A stretch of 64,000 nt of DNA, taken from NCBI GenBank assembly GCA_944989445.1, contig CALYLW010000043.1:1109501-1173500 (forward strand), in the 5' to 3' direction. The translations under genes were made by a program, and so were the position numbers. The notes below the pieces were generated by a model. The model saw nothing but the letters and a program-made list of their open reading frames with translations, did no database searches and had not been told where the DNA came from. Below, piece by piece: positions 33,256-44,494 of this stretch (position 1 is its first letter; each line of letters starts with the position of its first letter). This stretch comes from Ampullaceana balthica (lineage: Eukaryota > Mollusca > Gastropoda > Lymnaeidae).

Positions 33256-35251
33256 AATGTAATATTTGTAAACCTATTACAACTTTTAGCTGAATTAGAT
33301 CCTCTATCATAGATGAGCATGTAGGTAGTCCTTAAAAAAAAACAACTTAAAAAAGCACGAATATGGTCAAATTATCCTTAGAAGGAGTTACATCTTTATA
33401 CTGTCTAAAAATTGTACTTATTTTTTCGTCATAGGCTTTAAAACGGCCCATTCTTTTAACGGACGTTAAAGAACTAGCCTTAAAACCTCGCAGGGACACC
33501 AGGTGGGAAGTCATTGAGGTGTAAAATCGGTGAAATATATGATGCATTGCAAGGCATTTACGAGAACAAAGATATAGATAGTTCAATGTGAGATGAGACA
33601 CCTGGACCTTATAACTTAACTAAAAATATTCAAGTTTCGTATTGTTCTATCTTGATATGGTGTGAGATATTAACTCATGTCGGTGTCATTGGTAAACTGT
33701 TGCATGGCAAATTTATGATATTGCATTGGCAATAAAACTTTTGAGAAGCTCCAATATTTGTTATCGGACAATCACTTTAATGCCATCCTTGTTGATGCTG
33801 GCAAATGGCATCCTAAATAGATGCAGATACAAAAATTTGACTTAATACAAGGACATCGGGTTCATAGGAGAAAAAGTCAATTTGATGAAACTCAGGTCGA
33901 GCCCACAAGGGATGCACAGGAAAAATACTAATTTGAATTCTTTTACCACCTTGTTGACACTGCACCCAAGTCTTTAATACAAAAGTTTTCTAGCTTCAAT
34001 TTCGCAACAGTTACTTTTTTTTATACCATAAGTATGAACTACAAGATGTTAGTTTTTCTGTGATTTTTGAAAATTGCAAAGATTTGGAAAACTCTTTTAA
34101 CAGACGGAGAATCAGTGGATATACAATTTCTAAGGAAATATCAGGGGTGTATTCTCTATCGAAAAAAATATTTAGACCCATTTGAATTTTGAAATTCATA
34201 CCAAAAATATGCTCCTAGCTTGATCTAGGATTTTAGTAACTTCCTTGCGTATGGAATAAGGAAGATGTTTTTATTAAGTTCTTATCCTTATGCCTATCTG
34301 AGGGTTGTATTAATTTATCTTTGTGTTGTATTCATAAATTAGAATTAATTGCTTTATGTGTTCGCAATATTAGCAGTTGATTATGAACTCAGTAACAGCT
34401 AAAATATTTCTAAATTATTTAGAGAAGTCTCTGCACTTAATATTCCTTAAAACAATTTCTGAGTATAAACTCAAGTTAACTGTTTTTTTAATGAAGTATT
34501 TTTTAAATTAATATCTAATTACAAGTATTTGTTTTAATTACTGTGTTCAAGTTTAAGTAAAAATGATATTTGGGATGTTCACTAAAAAATATATAACCAT
34601 ATTTTGTTGAATACTTAAATTGTAAATACAAAGGGGCGCAATTTCTCACTTTTGCACGGAGTGTTTCAAAGGCTAAGCCCGGTCCTGCTCACAGACACAC
34701 ACACAGACACACACACACACACACGTCTTCTACCTTACACTCTCACATGTACAAATAACACACACAATCACTGACAAGAAAAACTGAGACAATTAGACTG
34801 TGAGTTTATTCAATTCCTCCCTCCCCCCCTCCCCTTCCCCAAATATTAAGACATAAAAATCCCGAACAACTCAGAAATGTCATCAATCGAAGACCGATTG
34901 ACATTATTCACAGTTTTTTTTTAAATGCCTTGTCCTGGGCTCTGGACGGTACCCAGGACCGCTCACTGCCGTGCGGTCTTGTGAAATCAATCACTTCACT
35001 TGAAGACCATTGAACGGGAGCGGCGAACCGTCACGGCCTATTCACCGACCGTCACACTCGAGCCAGTCACCCGTGACTGTACGTCACTCGCCCGCTACGC
35101 ATCAATGTCAACATCGTTGGGTTTCATTAAAAAAAAATTTAATAAAATTTGATTTTTAAATATAATTTTAGTTTGTCTATGTTTTTTTGCTGGCGTGGGG
35201 GAGTGGAAGGGGGGGGGTTAACAGTTTCAATGATAACATTACGGCGTGATA
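33256..35251. other. AT-rich spacer, (CA)n and a GC-richer island
   Basis: A (CA)n-type tract lies at about 34690-34724. About 34920-35110 is GC-rich and single-copy, with CCCAGGACCGCTCACTGCCG and repeated CGTCAC motifs. No gene is supported. Confidence 0.4.
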
Positions 35252-35259
35252 TTGTCCAT

Positions 35260-35392
35260 TACGGGTGTACGAGATTTCGGCTCCTGCAAATATGGAATCC
35301 GGTAATTTTTTTAATCCGGCTCCGGCAGAATTTCACTTCATAAATCCGTACCTGAGCCGGATTTTTAAAAATGTGAGTCTGGTATAGCCCTA
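35260..35392. mobile_element. hAT-type MITE, copy 2 of the TCCGGCTCC family
   Basis: The ends TACGGGTGTACGAGATTTCG and, reverse-complemented, TAGGGCTATACCAGACTC resemble those of the copy at 1901-2175. The interior shares AATCCGGCTCCGGCAGAATT and CACTTCATAAATCCG. Flanks TTGTCCAT (35252-35259) and TTGACAAT (35393-35400) match at 6 of 8. It is about half the length of copy 1, which has more internal repeats. Confidence 0.6.
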
Positions 35393-35400
35393 TTGACAAT

Positions 35401-35495
35401 ATAAGAGTTTTATTTCTCAATGTTACCTCGTGGTGCCAAATCAAATGAATCCAAGGGGAGCTCCCGATTTCTAACACGGTACATCTGGGGGTGGG
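35401..35495. other. short spacer
   Basis: Single-copy sequence between the MITE and the 61-bp satellite. Confidence 0.4.
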
Positions 35496-35810
35496 GTTCG
35501 GTTTGGTTGTTGGCGTGGAGTGGAGGCGGACATGAACACAAAAATGTAATCATTAGGTGTGGATAGGTTGTTAGTGTGGAGTGGAGGCGGACATGAACAC
35601 AACAATGTAATCAATAGGTTTGGATAGGTTGTTAGTGTTGAGTTGATGCGGACATGAACACAACAATGTAATCATTAGGTGTGGATAGGTTGTTAGTGTG
35701 GAGTGGAGGCGGAAATGAACACAACAATGTTATCAATAGGTTTGGATAGGTTGTTAGTGTGGAGTGGAGGCGGAAATGAACACAACAATGTAATCAATAG
35801 GTGTGTAGGG
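35496..35810 (+). repeat. 61-bp minisatellite, about five copies
   Basis: The unit contains GTGGAGTGGAGGCGGACATG, AACACAACAATGTAATCA and AGGTTGTTAGT. Copies alternate GGTGTGG and GGTTTGG, indicating higher-order duplication. Confidence 0.9.
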
Positions 35811-36987
35811 GGGAATATAACAAAGTATTGGTCTTATTTTTATTAATATTATTTTTTTATTTTTTTTTGGGGGGGGGGTGGGGAGTAGGAAGGTAGTAAA
35901 TGTGAGTTACTCGCAAATCGAACTTCAGGGACGAGATTCCGAAAGTAAAAATAATTATAAATCAATGGGTTACCGAATATCAATTAATAAAAACACAGAG
36001 ACCAAAAAAAAACTAAAATATGTAACATGGTGGACGGAGAAGGTCATTAGTTCTAAGAGGGTTTGGATTTGAATGAAGTGAGACTCGGAAGGAATTATGT
36101 TATTATATTTTTTTAAGTCGTTCGATTAGTACAGCGTGTGGAAATCGTGCTCAAAGTTAAATTGAAACATGCCATTACATCTGTGAGGAGTGAGTAGCAG
36201 GATTTTGGGCCCTAGATGGACATCTGAACCAAGTAGGACTTAGTGACATAGCTGGACATCTGAATAGAGTTTGACTAGGGGCCTAAAGGGACGTCTGATT
36301 AATGTTGGACTTGAGGAAATGGCTGGACCTTTGATAAGGTTCAGGCGTGGCGATATAGCAGAGCGTTTGGGTATGACATATGAATATAGCAGGAAATGTC
36401 AGTGTAGTAGTGCATGTTGGTATATCAAGATGTAAGCAGGACACGGGGACATAGCGAGGTTTGTGATGAGATCCGTGTGGCTGTTGTATAGGACGTTATA
36501 CGAAAGCGGGGACAGAGCAATTCATTGACGAGGGAGAGAGCAGTTTATTGACGTGAGACAGAGTGTTAAATGAAGCAAATCTCCTGCACTATCTTCCCTA
36601 GGGCCAAACTAAAGATGCAATAATTGGAAGATCATAATGGCTGACTTACTTTCATATTGGATATATACGAAAATACCACTTTTGGGTGAAAAAACAGGTG
36701 TGATATTGATTTTAGTTGATGCAAAAGGTTTTGAAGGTTTACAATGTCACCTGCATAATAAAGTGCAATTATATTTTGACGTCTTTTGTAGTTTTGACGT
36801 CAAGACGTTAACGTCTCGTCGTCGAACGTTAGCATTTTTTACGAAATTGTGAGGAAAGGTGTAGGCGATGAATTAATAGATGGCAGGATGATAGACAAGC
36901 CGCAGAATGTAGACTATAACACTAACGAGTGGACATCAACAGTGAAATATCTACTAGCTGTGGCCATGTTTGACATTGTTTGTGCCT
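35811..36987. other. spacer with weak irregular repeats, no gene supported
   Basis: About 36210-36560 carries diverged GGACATCTGAA / GGACGTCTGA / AGTTGGACTT phrases at 50-70 bp intervals. A G-run occurs at about 35870. Short frames show no domain. Confidence 0.4.
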
Positions 36988-37285
36988 TTTCTTTCTTTCT
37001 TTCTTTCTGTCTTTCTTACTTTCTGTCTTTCTTTCTTTCTTTCTTACTGTCTTTCTTTCTTTCTTTCTTTCTTTCTTTATTTCTTTCATTCTTTCTTTCT
37101 TTCTTTCTTTGTTTCTTTCATTCTTTCTTTCTTTCTTTGTTTCTATCTTTCTTTCTTTCATTCTTTCTTTCCTTGTTTCTTTCTTTTTTCTTTCATTTAT
37201 TCTTTCTTTCTTTGTTTCTTTTTTTATGTCTTTTTTTTTCTTTCATTCTTTCTTTCTTTGTTTCTTTCTTTCTATTTCATTTCTT
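36988..37285 (+). repeat. (CTTT)n microsatellite, imperfect
   Basis: About 300 bp of TTTC repeats with scattered GTTT, CATT and TATT interruptions. All frames stay open and yield artefactual Ser/Phe/Leu-rich or Lys/Glu/Arg-rich polypeptides. Confidence 0.93.
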
Positions 37286-38095
37286 AAATCCCTATGCAAT
37301 CAGCGCTGGCAGTTCTGTTTTCTCAGAGTCAAGGACTCTTGAATCGGTCCATTGACCGCTAAAGGGCCGTCGATTGCATCACAACATACCGTGATTTAAA
37401 ACAAATCTTAGACTGTTCAGCGTCGTGGACGCATCATTGTGGGTGAAATCAGGGAGAAAGTTGAATTCTGAACTAACGGATCTCAAATGAAATGGAGTGG
37501 GTATGTGGTGTAGGTCCGCAACTGTGTGTGTGTGTGTGGCTTAGAGTCGCCCTGGACGTCAAAGAATGTGTATTTGCTCAACAATGCATTCCTGCTTGGT
37601 TGCTCAGAAAAGAGCTATAGAACGATGGCTCAATAGTTTTTGATGTTGTAAACAAATAGAAATTGAAATGCAGTGAGCTATTAAATTGAATATGATTTCA
37701 CCTTTTGTAAACGGAAATTTACATTACAAGTTTTTTAAATTGTAACAAATTTATGAATATTAGAAAACGTGTTAAGATCTTGGCATAGGCGTACACACAT
37801 TTATATATTTGTCTACATAAAAATATTGTTTTTGAAACTTTCCAAATGGATAGTTTCGACTTTGACACATATTTAGATGCGTTGAACTAGTAGAACATAA
37901 AATGAAACATTTCAATACCCCTAGTATCATTTACATAGTGAATTTGTTGAAATAAAAAAAAATCTGTCTGTTGTTAGTTCCAACGATAAAAAAAAAGTTT
38001 AGAAATGGATGACAAATCTGAGACTTTTTAAAACATTGAATAAATAAATATACTCTTTTAACGAAGTTTGAGTTTGAACTAATCTGTCTTGTTTG
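37286..38095. other. AT-rich spacer, no gene supported
   Basis: Short (GT)n near 37520-37537. Nothing else. Confidence 0.45.
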
Positions 38096-38372
38096 TAGTG
38101 AGAGAGAGAGCGAGAGAGACAGACAGAGAGACAGAGAGAGAGGCAGACAGACAGAGAGACAGAGAGAGAGAGACAGAGAGACAGAGAGAGAGACTAGGTT
38201 TGTGTTTTATGTATGTGTTAGTTCTGACTAATGGGCCTGACAGACAGACAGTGAGAGAGAGAGAGAGAGACAGAGAGACAGAGAGACAGAGAGAGAGAGA
38301 GACAGAGAGAGAGACTAGGTTTGTGTTTTATGTATGTGTTAGTTTTGGGTAATGGGCCTGACTTATTTTTCG
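38096..38372 (+). repeat. (GA)/(GACA) microsatellite duplicated with its flank
   Basis: Two blocks of GAGA/GACAGA repeats (about 38098-38193 and 38240-38314) are each followed by GAGACTAGGTTTGTGTTTTA, TGTATGTGTTAGTT and AATGGGCCTGAC. The microsatellite plus about 55 bp of unique flank has been duplicated in tandem. Confidence 0.88.
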
Positions 38373-38591
38373 TGACCAAAATTCTTTTTAAAAAATTTCC
38401 AGTACCAGGAGGTTTATTAAATTTTTCAAATATGGTTCACAAATTTTACTCTGTTTTAAATTGTTTTTTGCTTTTTAGGATAATTTTATTTTCTATTGAT
38501 ACTTTTCTGTTTGAGATTAAATATCTCTAGTTAAAAAAATCAATGTCAAATGATTTCAAGCTATTGAATAAAAATTGCTTCATCATCATCA

Positions 38592-40640
38592 TCATCGCCC
38601 TTCGTCCCATCTGGGGCATAGGCCGCGAAAAAAGTCTCTCCAGGCATCCCGGTCCTGCGCCAGTCTCTCAATCTGCCCCCAGCTGTGCCCGCTCATTTTT
38701 GTGTCTGCCTCCAGTTCTCTTCTCCAGGTCATTTTGGGACGACCTCTTTTCCTTTTGCCTTGGGGGTTCATGTGAGGGCTTGTCTCACAATGCTGGATAT
38801 AGGCTTTCTGAGAGTGTGGCCAATCCATCTCCATCTGCGCTGGCGTATTAGCTCTTCCACTGGCTCTTGTTGTGTGCGTTGCCAGAGGTCCTCATTGGTG
38901 ATGACATTTGGCCAGCGGATTCGGAGAATTGCTCGGAGACATGCATTTATAAAGGCTTGAAGCTTTTTAGAAATTGCTGCTGTTATTCGCCATGTTTCTG
39001 CTCCATACAGTAGGACAGGCTTTACTGTGGTGTTGAATATCCTGACCTTGGTATGAAGAGTCAAGTTGTTGCAGTTCCAAACTTTTTTTAGCTGTTTAAA
39101 TGATGATCTTGCTTTGCCAATTCTCACTCTTACATCGGCGTCTGTCCCTCCTTGTGTGTCGATGATGCTTCCAAGGTATGTGAAGCTATCCACATCTTCC
39201 AGATTTGTTCCTTCCAGTGTTATTGGAGTGTTGCTTGATGTGTTTATTTTAAGGACTTTGCTTTTTTCCTTATGGATGTTAAGGCCAAAGCAAGCAGAGA
39301 ATTGTGCTACATCGTTGGTTTTCTCCTGCATCTGTTGCTGTGAGTGCGATAATAAGGCCAGGTCGTCCGCAAAGTCCAGGTCATCAAGTTGTTTCCATAG
39401 TGTCCACTGGATACCATTTCTCTTCTGCTCTGTAGACATTTTCATTATCCAGTCGATGGTTAGCAGAAATAAGAATGGTGAAAGCAGACACCCCTGTCTG
39501 ACTCCGGTCTGTACCTCAAAAGCCGCTGTTGCTTGTTGGCCATGGACAATTCTACATGTAAGTCCTTCGTAGGAAGCCTTAATTATGTCAGTCAGTTTTT
39601 GTGGTATCCCGTAGTGTCTTAGTAACTTCCACAGGGTTGGCCTGTCAACACTATCGAAAGCCTTCTCATAGTCAATAAAGTTTATGTATAGTGGTGAGTT
39701 CCACTCCAGGGATTGTTCCAATATAATTCTCAGAGTGGCAATCTGGTCAGTGCATGATCTATCTTTTCTAAAACCTGCTTGTTGGTCTCTAAGATGGGTG
39801 TCTATTGCGTCCCTCATTCTGTTTAGCAGCACTCTGTTAAATACTTTGCTTGGTATGGATAGCAGAGTTATTCCTCTATAGTTGGAGCAAGAGCTAAGAT
39901 CTCCTTTCTTTGGGAGCTTAATGAGATGTCCTTCTTTCCACTCCGTCGGAATCTGTTCTTCCTCCCATATTTTCTTGAAAAGAATGTGTAGCATTGCAGA
40001 GCTAGTCGTAATATCTGCTGTCAAGGCTTCTGCTGGTATTCTGTCTGGACCAGCTGCTTTGCCTTTCTTTAGTTGTTTAATTGCTCTGTTTATCTCTTGT
40101 TTTGTGGGTATGCTGCAGTCTATTTCTAGGTCTTGTTCCGCTGGCTCTATGTTGAGTTTGTATTGTGGGGCTGGTCGGTTGAGGAGTTCTTCAAAATGTT
40201 CTATCCATCTTTTTTTCTGACCCTCTTCATCAGGTATAGATTTCCCATCTTTAGTTTTAACAGGTCTCTCTGGATTTTTGAACTTTCCGGATAGCTTTTT
40301 TATTGTACTGAATAGTTCTCTTGTGTTTCCATGGTAAGCTGCCTCTTCTGCTTCAGTTGCTAGTCCTTCTATGTAGTTCTTTTTATCTGACCTTATACTA
40401 CGTTTAACGTCTTTACTGGCTTCTGCGTATTCTGCTGATGCTCTAGCTTTTTCAGTTCTGGTGCGGCTGTTGTTGAGATTTGCCTTCTTCTTTTTCCTCT
40501 GTTGGATTTTCTCCATGGTTTCATTAGAGATCCATTCTTTATGCGTTTGTTGCCTTGGACCCAACACTTCTTCACAGGTGGTCGTGAGTATTTCTTTGAA
40601 GCTTTTCCAGTTTTTGGTCAACTGTTTCTTCGTTGCCAAG
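38592..40640 (-). pseudogene. LINE reverse transcriptase, RTE-like, 623-codon open frame plus shifted tail
   Basis: Open from 40639 to 38768. The RT motifs appear in order: [14 protein letters not shown] (193-206), NYRGITLL (253-260), [11 protein letters not shown] (286-296), [13 protein letters not shown] (321-333), [13 protein letters not shown] (379-391) and the catalytic FADDLALL (423-430). The thumb region includes [13 protein letters not shown] and [11 protein letters not shown] frameshift near 40630 separates it from the endonuclease side. A one-base loss near 38776 (TGGAAC became TGAAC) moves the C-terminus NPQGKRKRGRPK...GLCPRWDEGR into another frame, ending at 38592. All catalytic aspartates are intact. 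Plus-strand frames across it are shadows. Confidence 0.92.
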
Positions 40641-40802
40641 TTCTTGTAAGATCTGGAATTTGTTTGTTAGTGTAAGTTTGAACTCATTAAGTTTTGGTCC
40701 CCCTTTCAAAAGAGTAGTGTTAAAACGTTGGTGCTTGCTTCCCTCACTTGTCCAATTCTTTTTCAATTTGAGCCTTATTTGGGCAATCAGTAGATGATGG
40801 TC

Positions 40803-41640
40803 TTAGGCTACATCTGCCCCTCTTTTTACCCTTACATCTTGGAGAGATCTTCTAAACTTTTTGCAGATACAGATATGGTCGATTTGGTTAGCCGTTGACA
40901 TATCTGGTGATATCCATGTTGCCTTGTGGATATTTCTATGCATGAAGAGACTTCCACCAATGACCAGTCCATCTGCAGCACATAGATATGCTAGCCTTTC
41001 ACCATTATCGTTCATCTCTCCGAGGCCATTTGTTCCCATGCATTCTTCATATCCATTATTGTTGCTGCCTATTTTTGCATTTAGGTCGCCCATTAGAATA
41101 ATCACATTGCTCCTAGGACACTTTTGGATAAGGGTTCTCAGTCTGTTGTAGAAGTCCTCTTTGTCCTCTTCTTTACTGTCGTTAGTAGGAGCGTATACCT
41201 GAAGAAGATCCATATTGACTTCTTGCTTTTTGGTCTTAAATCTTGCGGTGATTATTCGGGGACCATGGGCTTCCCACCCTAAAAGGGCGTTCTGGGCAGT
41301 TTTCGAAAGCATGATTGCTACTTCTTGGGTGTGGGCTGCGTTTTCTTCATCATGGCCTGAATATAGTAGCAGTTCTCCTGTGTTGAGCTTCATCTGGCCT
41401 GAGCCAGTCCATCGGGATTCACTTATCCCTAGGACAGCTAGCTTGTACCGTTGCATTTCGGCAGCAACTTAGGCAGTTTTTCCAGCTTCGAACATAGTCC
41501 TTACGTTCCATGTTCCTAAGTTGGTGGTGGTCCTAGTGGAGAGGATGGTTGTCTGCCGGGTGGTTTCCAGTTGGCTTTGGCCACCCAGCTTCATAAGTTC
41601 TCTGTTACGAGACCCATCATCTCCAAGGTCCGAGTTTCCT
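40803..41640 (-). pseudogene. LINE endonuclease domain (APE type), two stops
   Basis: The frame starts upstream at GNSDLGDDGSRNRELMKLGG and reaches the motif GTWNVRTMFEAGKTA. A TAA at about 41470 (likely from CAA) interrupts it just before VAAEMQRYKLAVLGISESRW. The 217-residue open piece from 41456 carries the catalytic Glu of GISESRWTG (residue 14), QVYAPTN, GDLNAKIG (123-130, the D-x-N pair) and NQIDHI (190-194). A second stop at 40803-40805 falls just before the final DHHLL. These are the residues of the APE nuclease that nicks the target for target-primed reverse transcription. The family normally has endonuclease and RT in one continuous frame. Confidence 0.85.
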
Positions 41641-41772
41641 ATTTTTTTCTTTGTTCACGTTTTTGTAGCAAGGCTTTTTTTTACGGGAAGGGATACTAGC
41701 CCTTCGCACAACCCTCCTCCTCTCTCACCCGGGCTTGGGACCGGCTACGGCGGGGTTAAAAAAAAATTGCTT

Positions 41773-42587
41773 AATATCGTTTAAAGAGTGCAGAGCATAA
41801 CTTTGTTACATTCAAAGGGACATTACCACAAATTGTCAGTGATTAAAAGTGTGGCTCCTTATAATAAAAAAAAAGTCCGCTTTTCGATCCAAAAGAAGGC
41901 ATTATAAATATAAAACCATAAATATAGAAGCAATTAAAGGCAGCATGCAAAACATGTCAATGAGTTTCTGGCCAAAAGTGCTCTCATCCGATGCCAGGCC
42001 CAGTTTCCGACATCGGTTGACAGGACATGTCAGTTATTGGACACGTTGGCCCCTGACCGCTCTTATAAGCAGCCCGTCACGGCTTAATCGTCGGACCCTC
42101 CAGCAACGGCCTTCTGATTGACGGGTGCGGAGTTTGTTGTTTTAAAAAGGTGGGAATTTTTTTCCCCGGGTTGGTTTACATTCTTAATAGCCCTTACCAA
42201 CGTAGTGTCCAAAAATAATCGTGGGGGGGGGGTTGGAGGGGGTTGAGGGTGATATCTGGCTTTTATCAATAACAGCTGACACGGAAAGCAAGGGCAACCT
42301 GTGTTACAACATGGTTCACTAATACAAACTTTTCCTGGTTGATGTGTGGTTCTGTCTTGACTAAACCTATCTTATATATTGCGGACTCCCCTTCTATACA
42401 GAAGATCATTTCATCCTACTGCTTTGTGAGCTGCGTGTAGTGTTTTCTCATGAACGAAGGTCGCCAGGTAGGCTTTGACCAATATGATTGGTAAGGTGTC
42501 TTGGTCAGGTGACGAGGTTGGATGGCGTGGTTGTGTTGCGTGGTCGAAAGACGTGGTCAGGAGAAATTTTAAATTTTTTAAAAAATC
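41773..42587. other. spacer with one GC-richer island
   Basis: About 41960-42125 is GC-richer and single-copy. A G-run lies at about 42222. No gene supported. Confidence 0.4.
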
Positions 42588-42945
42588 ACTTATATTAACT
42601 TCACCGTCTTGTCTCTCTGTCTGTCTCTCTATCTGTGGTGGTCCCGCCGAAAAACAAAACTAGAAAATTACCCACTTCCCGTGATCCTAACGAGCTGAAA
42701 TTTTGCACATAGACTTTTGGCACCTAACAATGCATTTTGTCAAAATTTCACATCGATCAAATGTACCGTAATTAAATTAGTGAATTTTTAGATTATCTCT
42801 GTGTATCTCTATGTAGCATGTTCATCTTTTTGCTAGTCTGTCACGTTGTGCGTATTATATTGAACAGAATCAATTCTTTTAGTTGTGTCTCTTATATAAG
42901 GGCTTTATAGTCAAAAACTTTGTTTTTAAGGATTGTTAAATTACC
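42588..42945 (+). mobile_element. HINE-like element, copy of the second subfamily, internally shortened
   Basis: Starts CTTATATTAACTTCACCGTC then CTCTCTGTCTGTCTCTC, continues GAGCTGAAATTTTGCACA, CACATCGATCAAATGTACCG and GTGCGTATTATATTGAACA, and ends TATAAGGGCTTTATAGTCAA AAACTTTGTTTTTAAGG. About 150 bp of the middle lines seen in the array units is missing. It is closest to the minus-strand copy at 18783. Confidence 0.68.
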
Positions 42946-43293
42946 TGAATTTTAAAAATATTAAAAAACCCCACTAACGTTTGTTTTAAAGATATAGAGG
43001 TACCGACAGCTAAAAAAAAGACAACGACTAATCAAATCCTTCGCTTACTTTAGTAAGGCTAATATAAATACCAGGCTTAGATCGTCGTGCCTTAGATCAA
43101 TGAAACTTACATTTTTATCTTTATAATTGTTTCAAAAATGCAATAAAAAATTTGAGATATTAATAAATTCAAGAAGAATACTAAATTTTGAATTATTTTT
43201 AAATATCGAGAAAAAATTGATTAAACATCAGCTAATCTCTAAATGTGCAAAATGCTTTTAAAATAGATCAGCATGCAGTCCAGTATTCGTAAT
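42946..43293. other. AT-rich spacer
   Basis: No gene or repeat supported. Confidence 0.5.
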
Positions 43294-43315
43294 GTATATA
43301 TATCATATATATATA

Positions 43316-43378
<63 letters not shown>
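43294..43378. repeat. (TA)n microsatellite
   Basis: About 85 bp of TA dinucleotides with two small interruptions near 43312 and 43318. It could form a cruciform. Confidence 0.95.
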
Positions 43379-43381
<3 letters not shown>

Positions 43382-43994
43382 ACTTATTATAACATTCGCA
43401 AAGTTTAAAGAAGTAAAATTGGCGAAAATGTTATTGCAATGTTGTTAATCAAACTATCGATCGGTATAGTACTATTTCAACTGCTAAAGTAAAAATAAAA
43501 TAATGTTATTGCCACAAAATATAATCACCATAGTAAGAAAAGAATAAGAACATTTGTTTCACTTGAAATTTTGGAGCCATTTGGAAAAAATTGGCATCCA
43601 TTGAGCAAAATCAGCAGCATCATTAGGAATGTTCCATTCGATGGTATTTCTCACTGTACTTTAGCACCACCACATATGCCCGTGAAAGTGGGGGGGGGGA
43701 GTGAACACCAAATGACAACTGCGTTCATTGGATACAGTTCACTGAAGTTGCTATTTAATAAACCATTTAATTTTAATAGAGTGGTCCCCCGACCAATGTA
43801 GTGGAAAAATGCCAAAGCAGGTGACCATAAGAGCAGCATGGCACCAGAAGCAGGGGGAATAGCAGGCCAACCGCTGACAAGTCCGAATGAGGTTAGCGCC
43901 GTAAGCCCACTGGTTAAAGCCAACCCTTGTGAGGTCAAAGGGCATGGAAAAATATAAGCATAAAAAAGGCCATGCCATTAAACATATATAAATA
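43379..43994. other. spacer, no gene supported
   Basis: About 43570-43960 is somewhat GC-richer and open on both strands (76 and 95 codons), but neither frame resembles a known protein. Confidence 0.4.
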
Positions 43995-44425
43995 CTAGCG
44001 TACACACGTCAAAAATGACGGAAGTTTTCAGCTGAAATCTATTTATTTTATAAAAAATGAACTTTTTTTAGGGCGCCTACGGTGCTGAACTTTTTCAAAA
44101 GCCCAACTAACTTGTCCTTGTTTGATAAATACGAAATATTAAACTTTCTGAAATGTACACAAAGTATTTTATAATAGGGGTTGCAGGGCGCCGTATTTTT
44201 GATTTTATAATTAATCATCCTCTAATTATCTTTTTACAATTTTCCCTTTTCCAAAATTAAAATATGAGCGAAAACAATGACGTCATATAATTTTTTTTTA
44301 CAGTGCATATTTAATTTTCACACCTTTTGATGCTTTGGTGCAGTAATTTGGTTTTCCCTGCTTTCTAAAATTAGTAGCGTCAGGACAGACTGACTGACTT
44401 GCGTGACAATTGCAAATTATATAAT
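43995..44425 (-). mobile_element. small non-autonomous Helitron, minus strand
   Basis: The 3' end on the minus strand reads CCGTCATTTTTGACG (5-bp stem hairpin) then TGTGTACG and CTAG (43995-43998), followed by T. This is a textbook Helitron 3' terminus. The 5' end region TATATAATTTGCAATTGTCA CGCAAGT lies near 44425-44399. There is no coding sequence. The first 5' base is uncertain because the 5' TC is not obvious. Confidence 0.68.
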
Positions 44426-44494
44426 TGTATCAATATTAAACTATATAATTTGCAATTGTCACGCAAGTAGTGTCAGTCAGTCAGTCCGGACGCT
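44376..44494. repeat. 119-bp inverted repeat formed by two facing Helitron 5' ends
   Basis: The left arm (44376-44424) and right arm (44443-44494) share a perfect core ACTTGCGTGACAATTGCAAA TTATATA (27 bp). It is flanked by a near-perfect outer part (CAGTCAGTC runs, AGCGTC(A/C)GGAC), and the loop is about 18 bp. One arm belongs to the minus-strand Helitron at 43995-44425 and the other starts the plus-strand element at 44443. In single-stranded form it would fold into a long hairpin. Confidence 0.85.

Larger units (their letters stand above)
38581..41761 (-). mobile_element. RTE-like LINE, nearly full length, with 11-bp target-site duplication
   Basis: Perfect direct repeats AAAAATTGCTT lie at 38570-38580 and 41762-41772. 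The element reads 5' to 3' on the minus strand: a short 5' leader (TTAACCCCGCCGTAGCCGG), an APE-type endonuclease, reverse transcriptase, and a zinc-knuckle-free tail ending KRKRGRPKMTWRRELEADTK. The 3' end is a (GAT)n tract (ATCATCATC on the plus strand at 38582-38597). A very short 3' UTR ending in a trinucleotide repeat is typical of RTE-type elements. One 3.2-kb frame is broken by only about four point lesions, so the insertion is fairly recent. Exact clade needs an RT tree. Confidence 0.9.

Noticed and set aside
36849..37355. 168-codon Ser/Phe/Leu-rich frame
   Set aside because: Product of the imperfect (CTTT)n microsatellite.
39066..41472. Several plus-strand frames of 85-168 codons
   Set aside because: They are antisense shadows of the minus-strand RTE-like LINE.
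43571..43938. Plus and minus frames of 76 and 95 codons
   Set aside because: They overlap on opposite strands, have no known motif, and the region shows no gene signals.
44376..44494. Large hairpin as a structural RNA or terminator
   Set aside because: The arms are better explained as the 5' ends of two oppositely oriented Helitrons.
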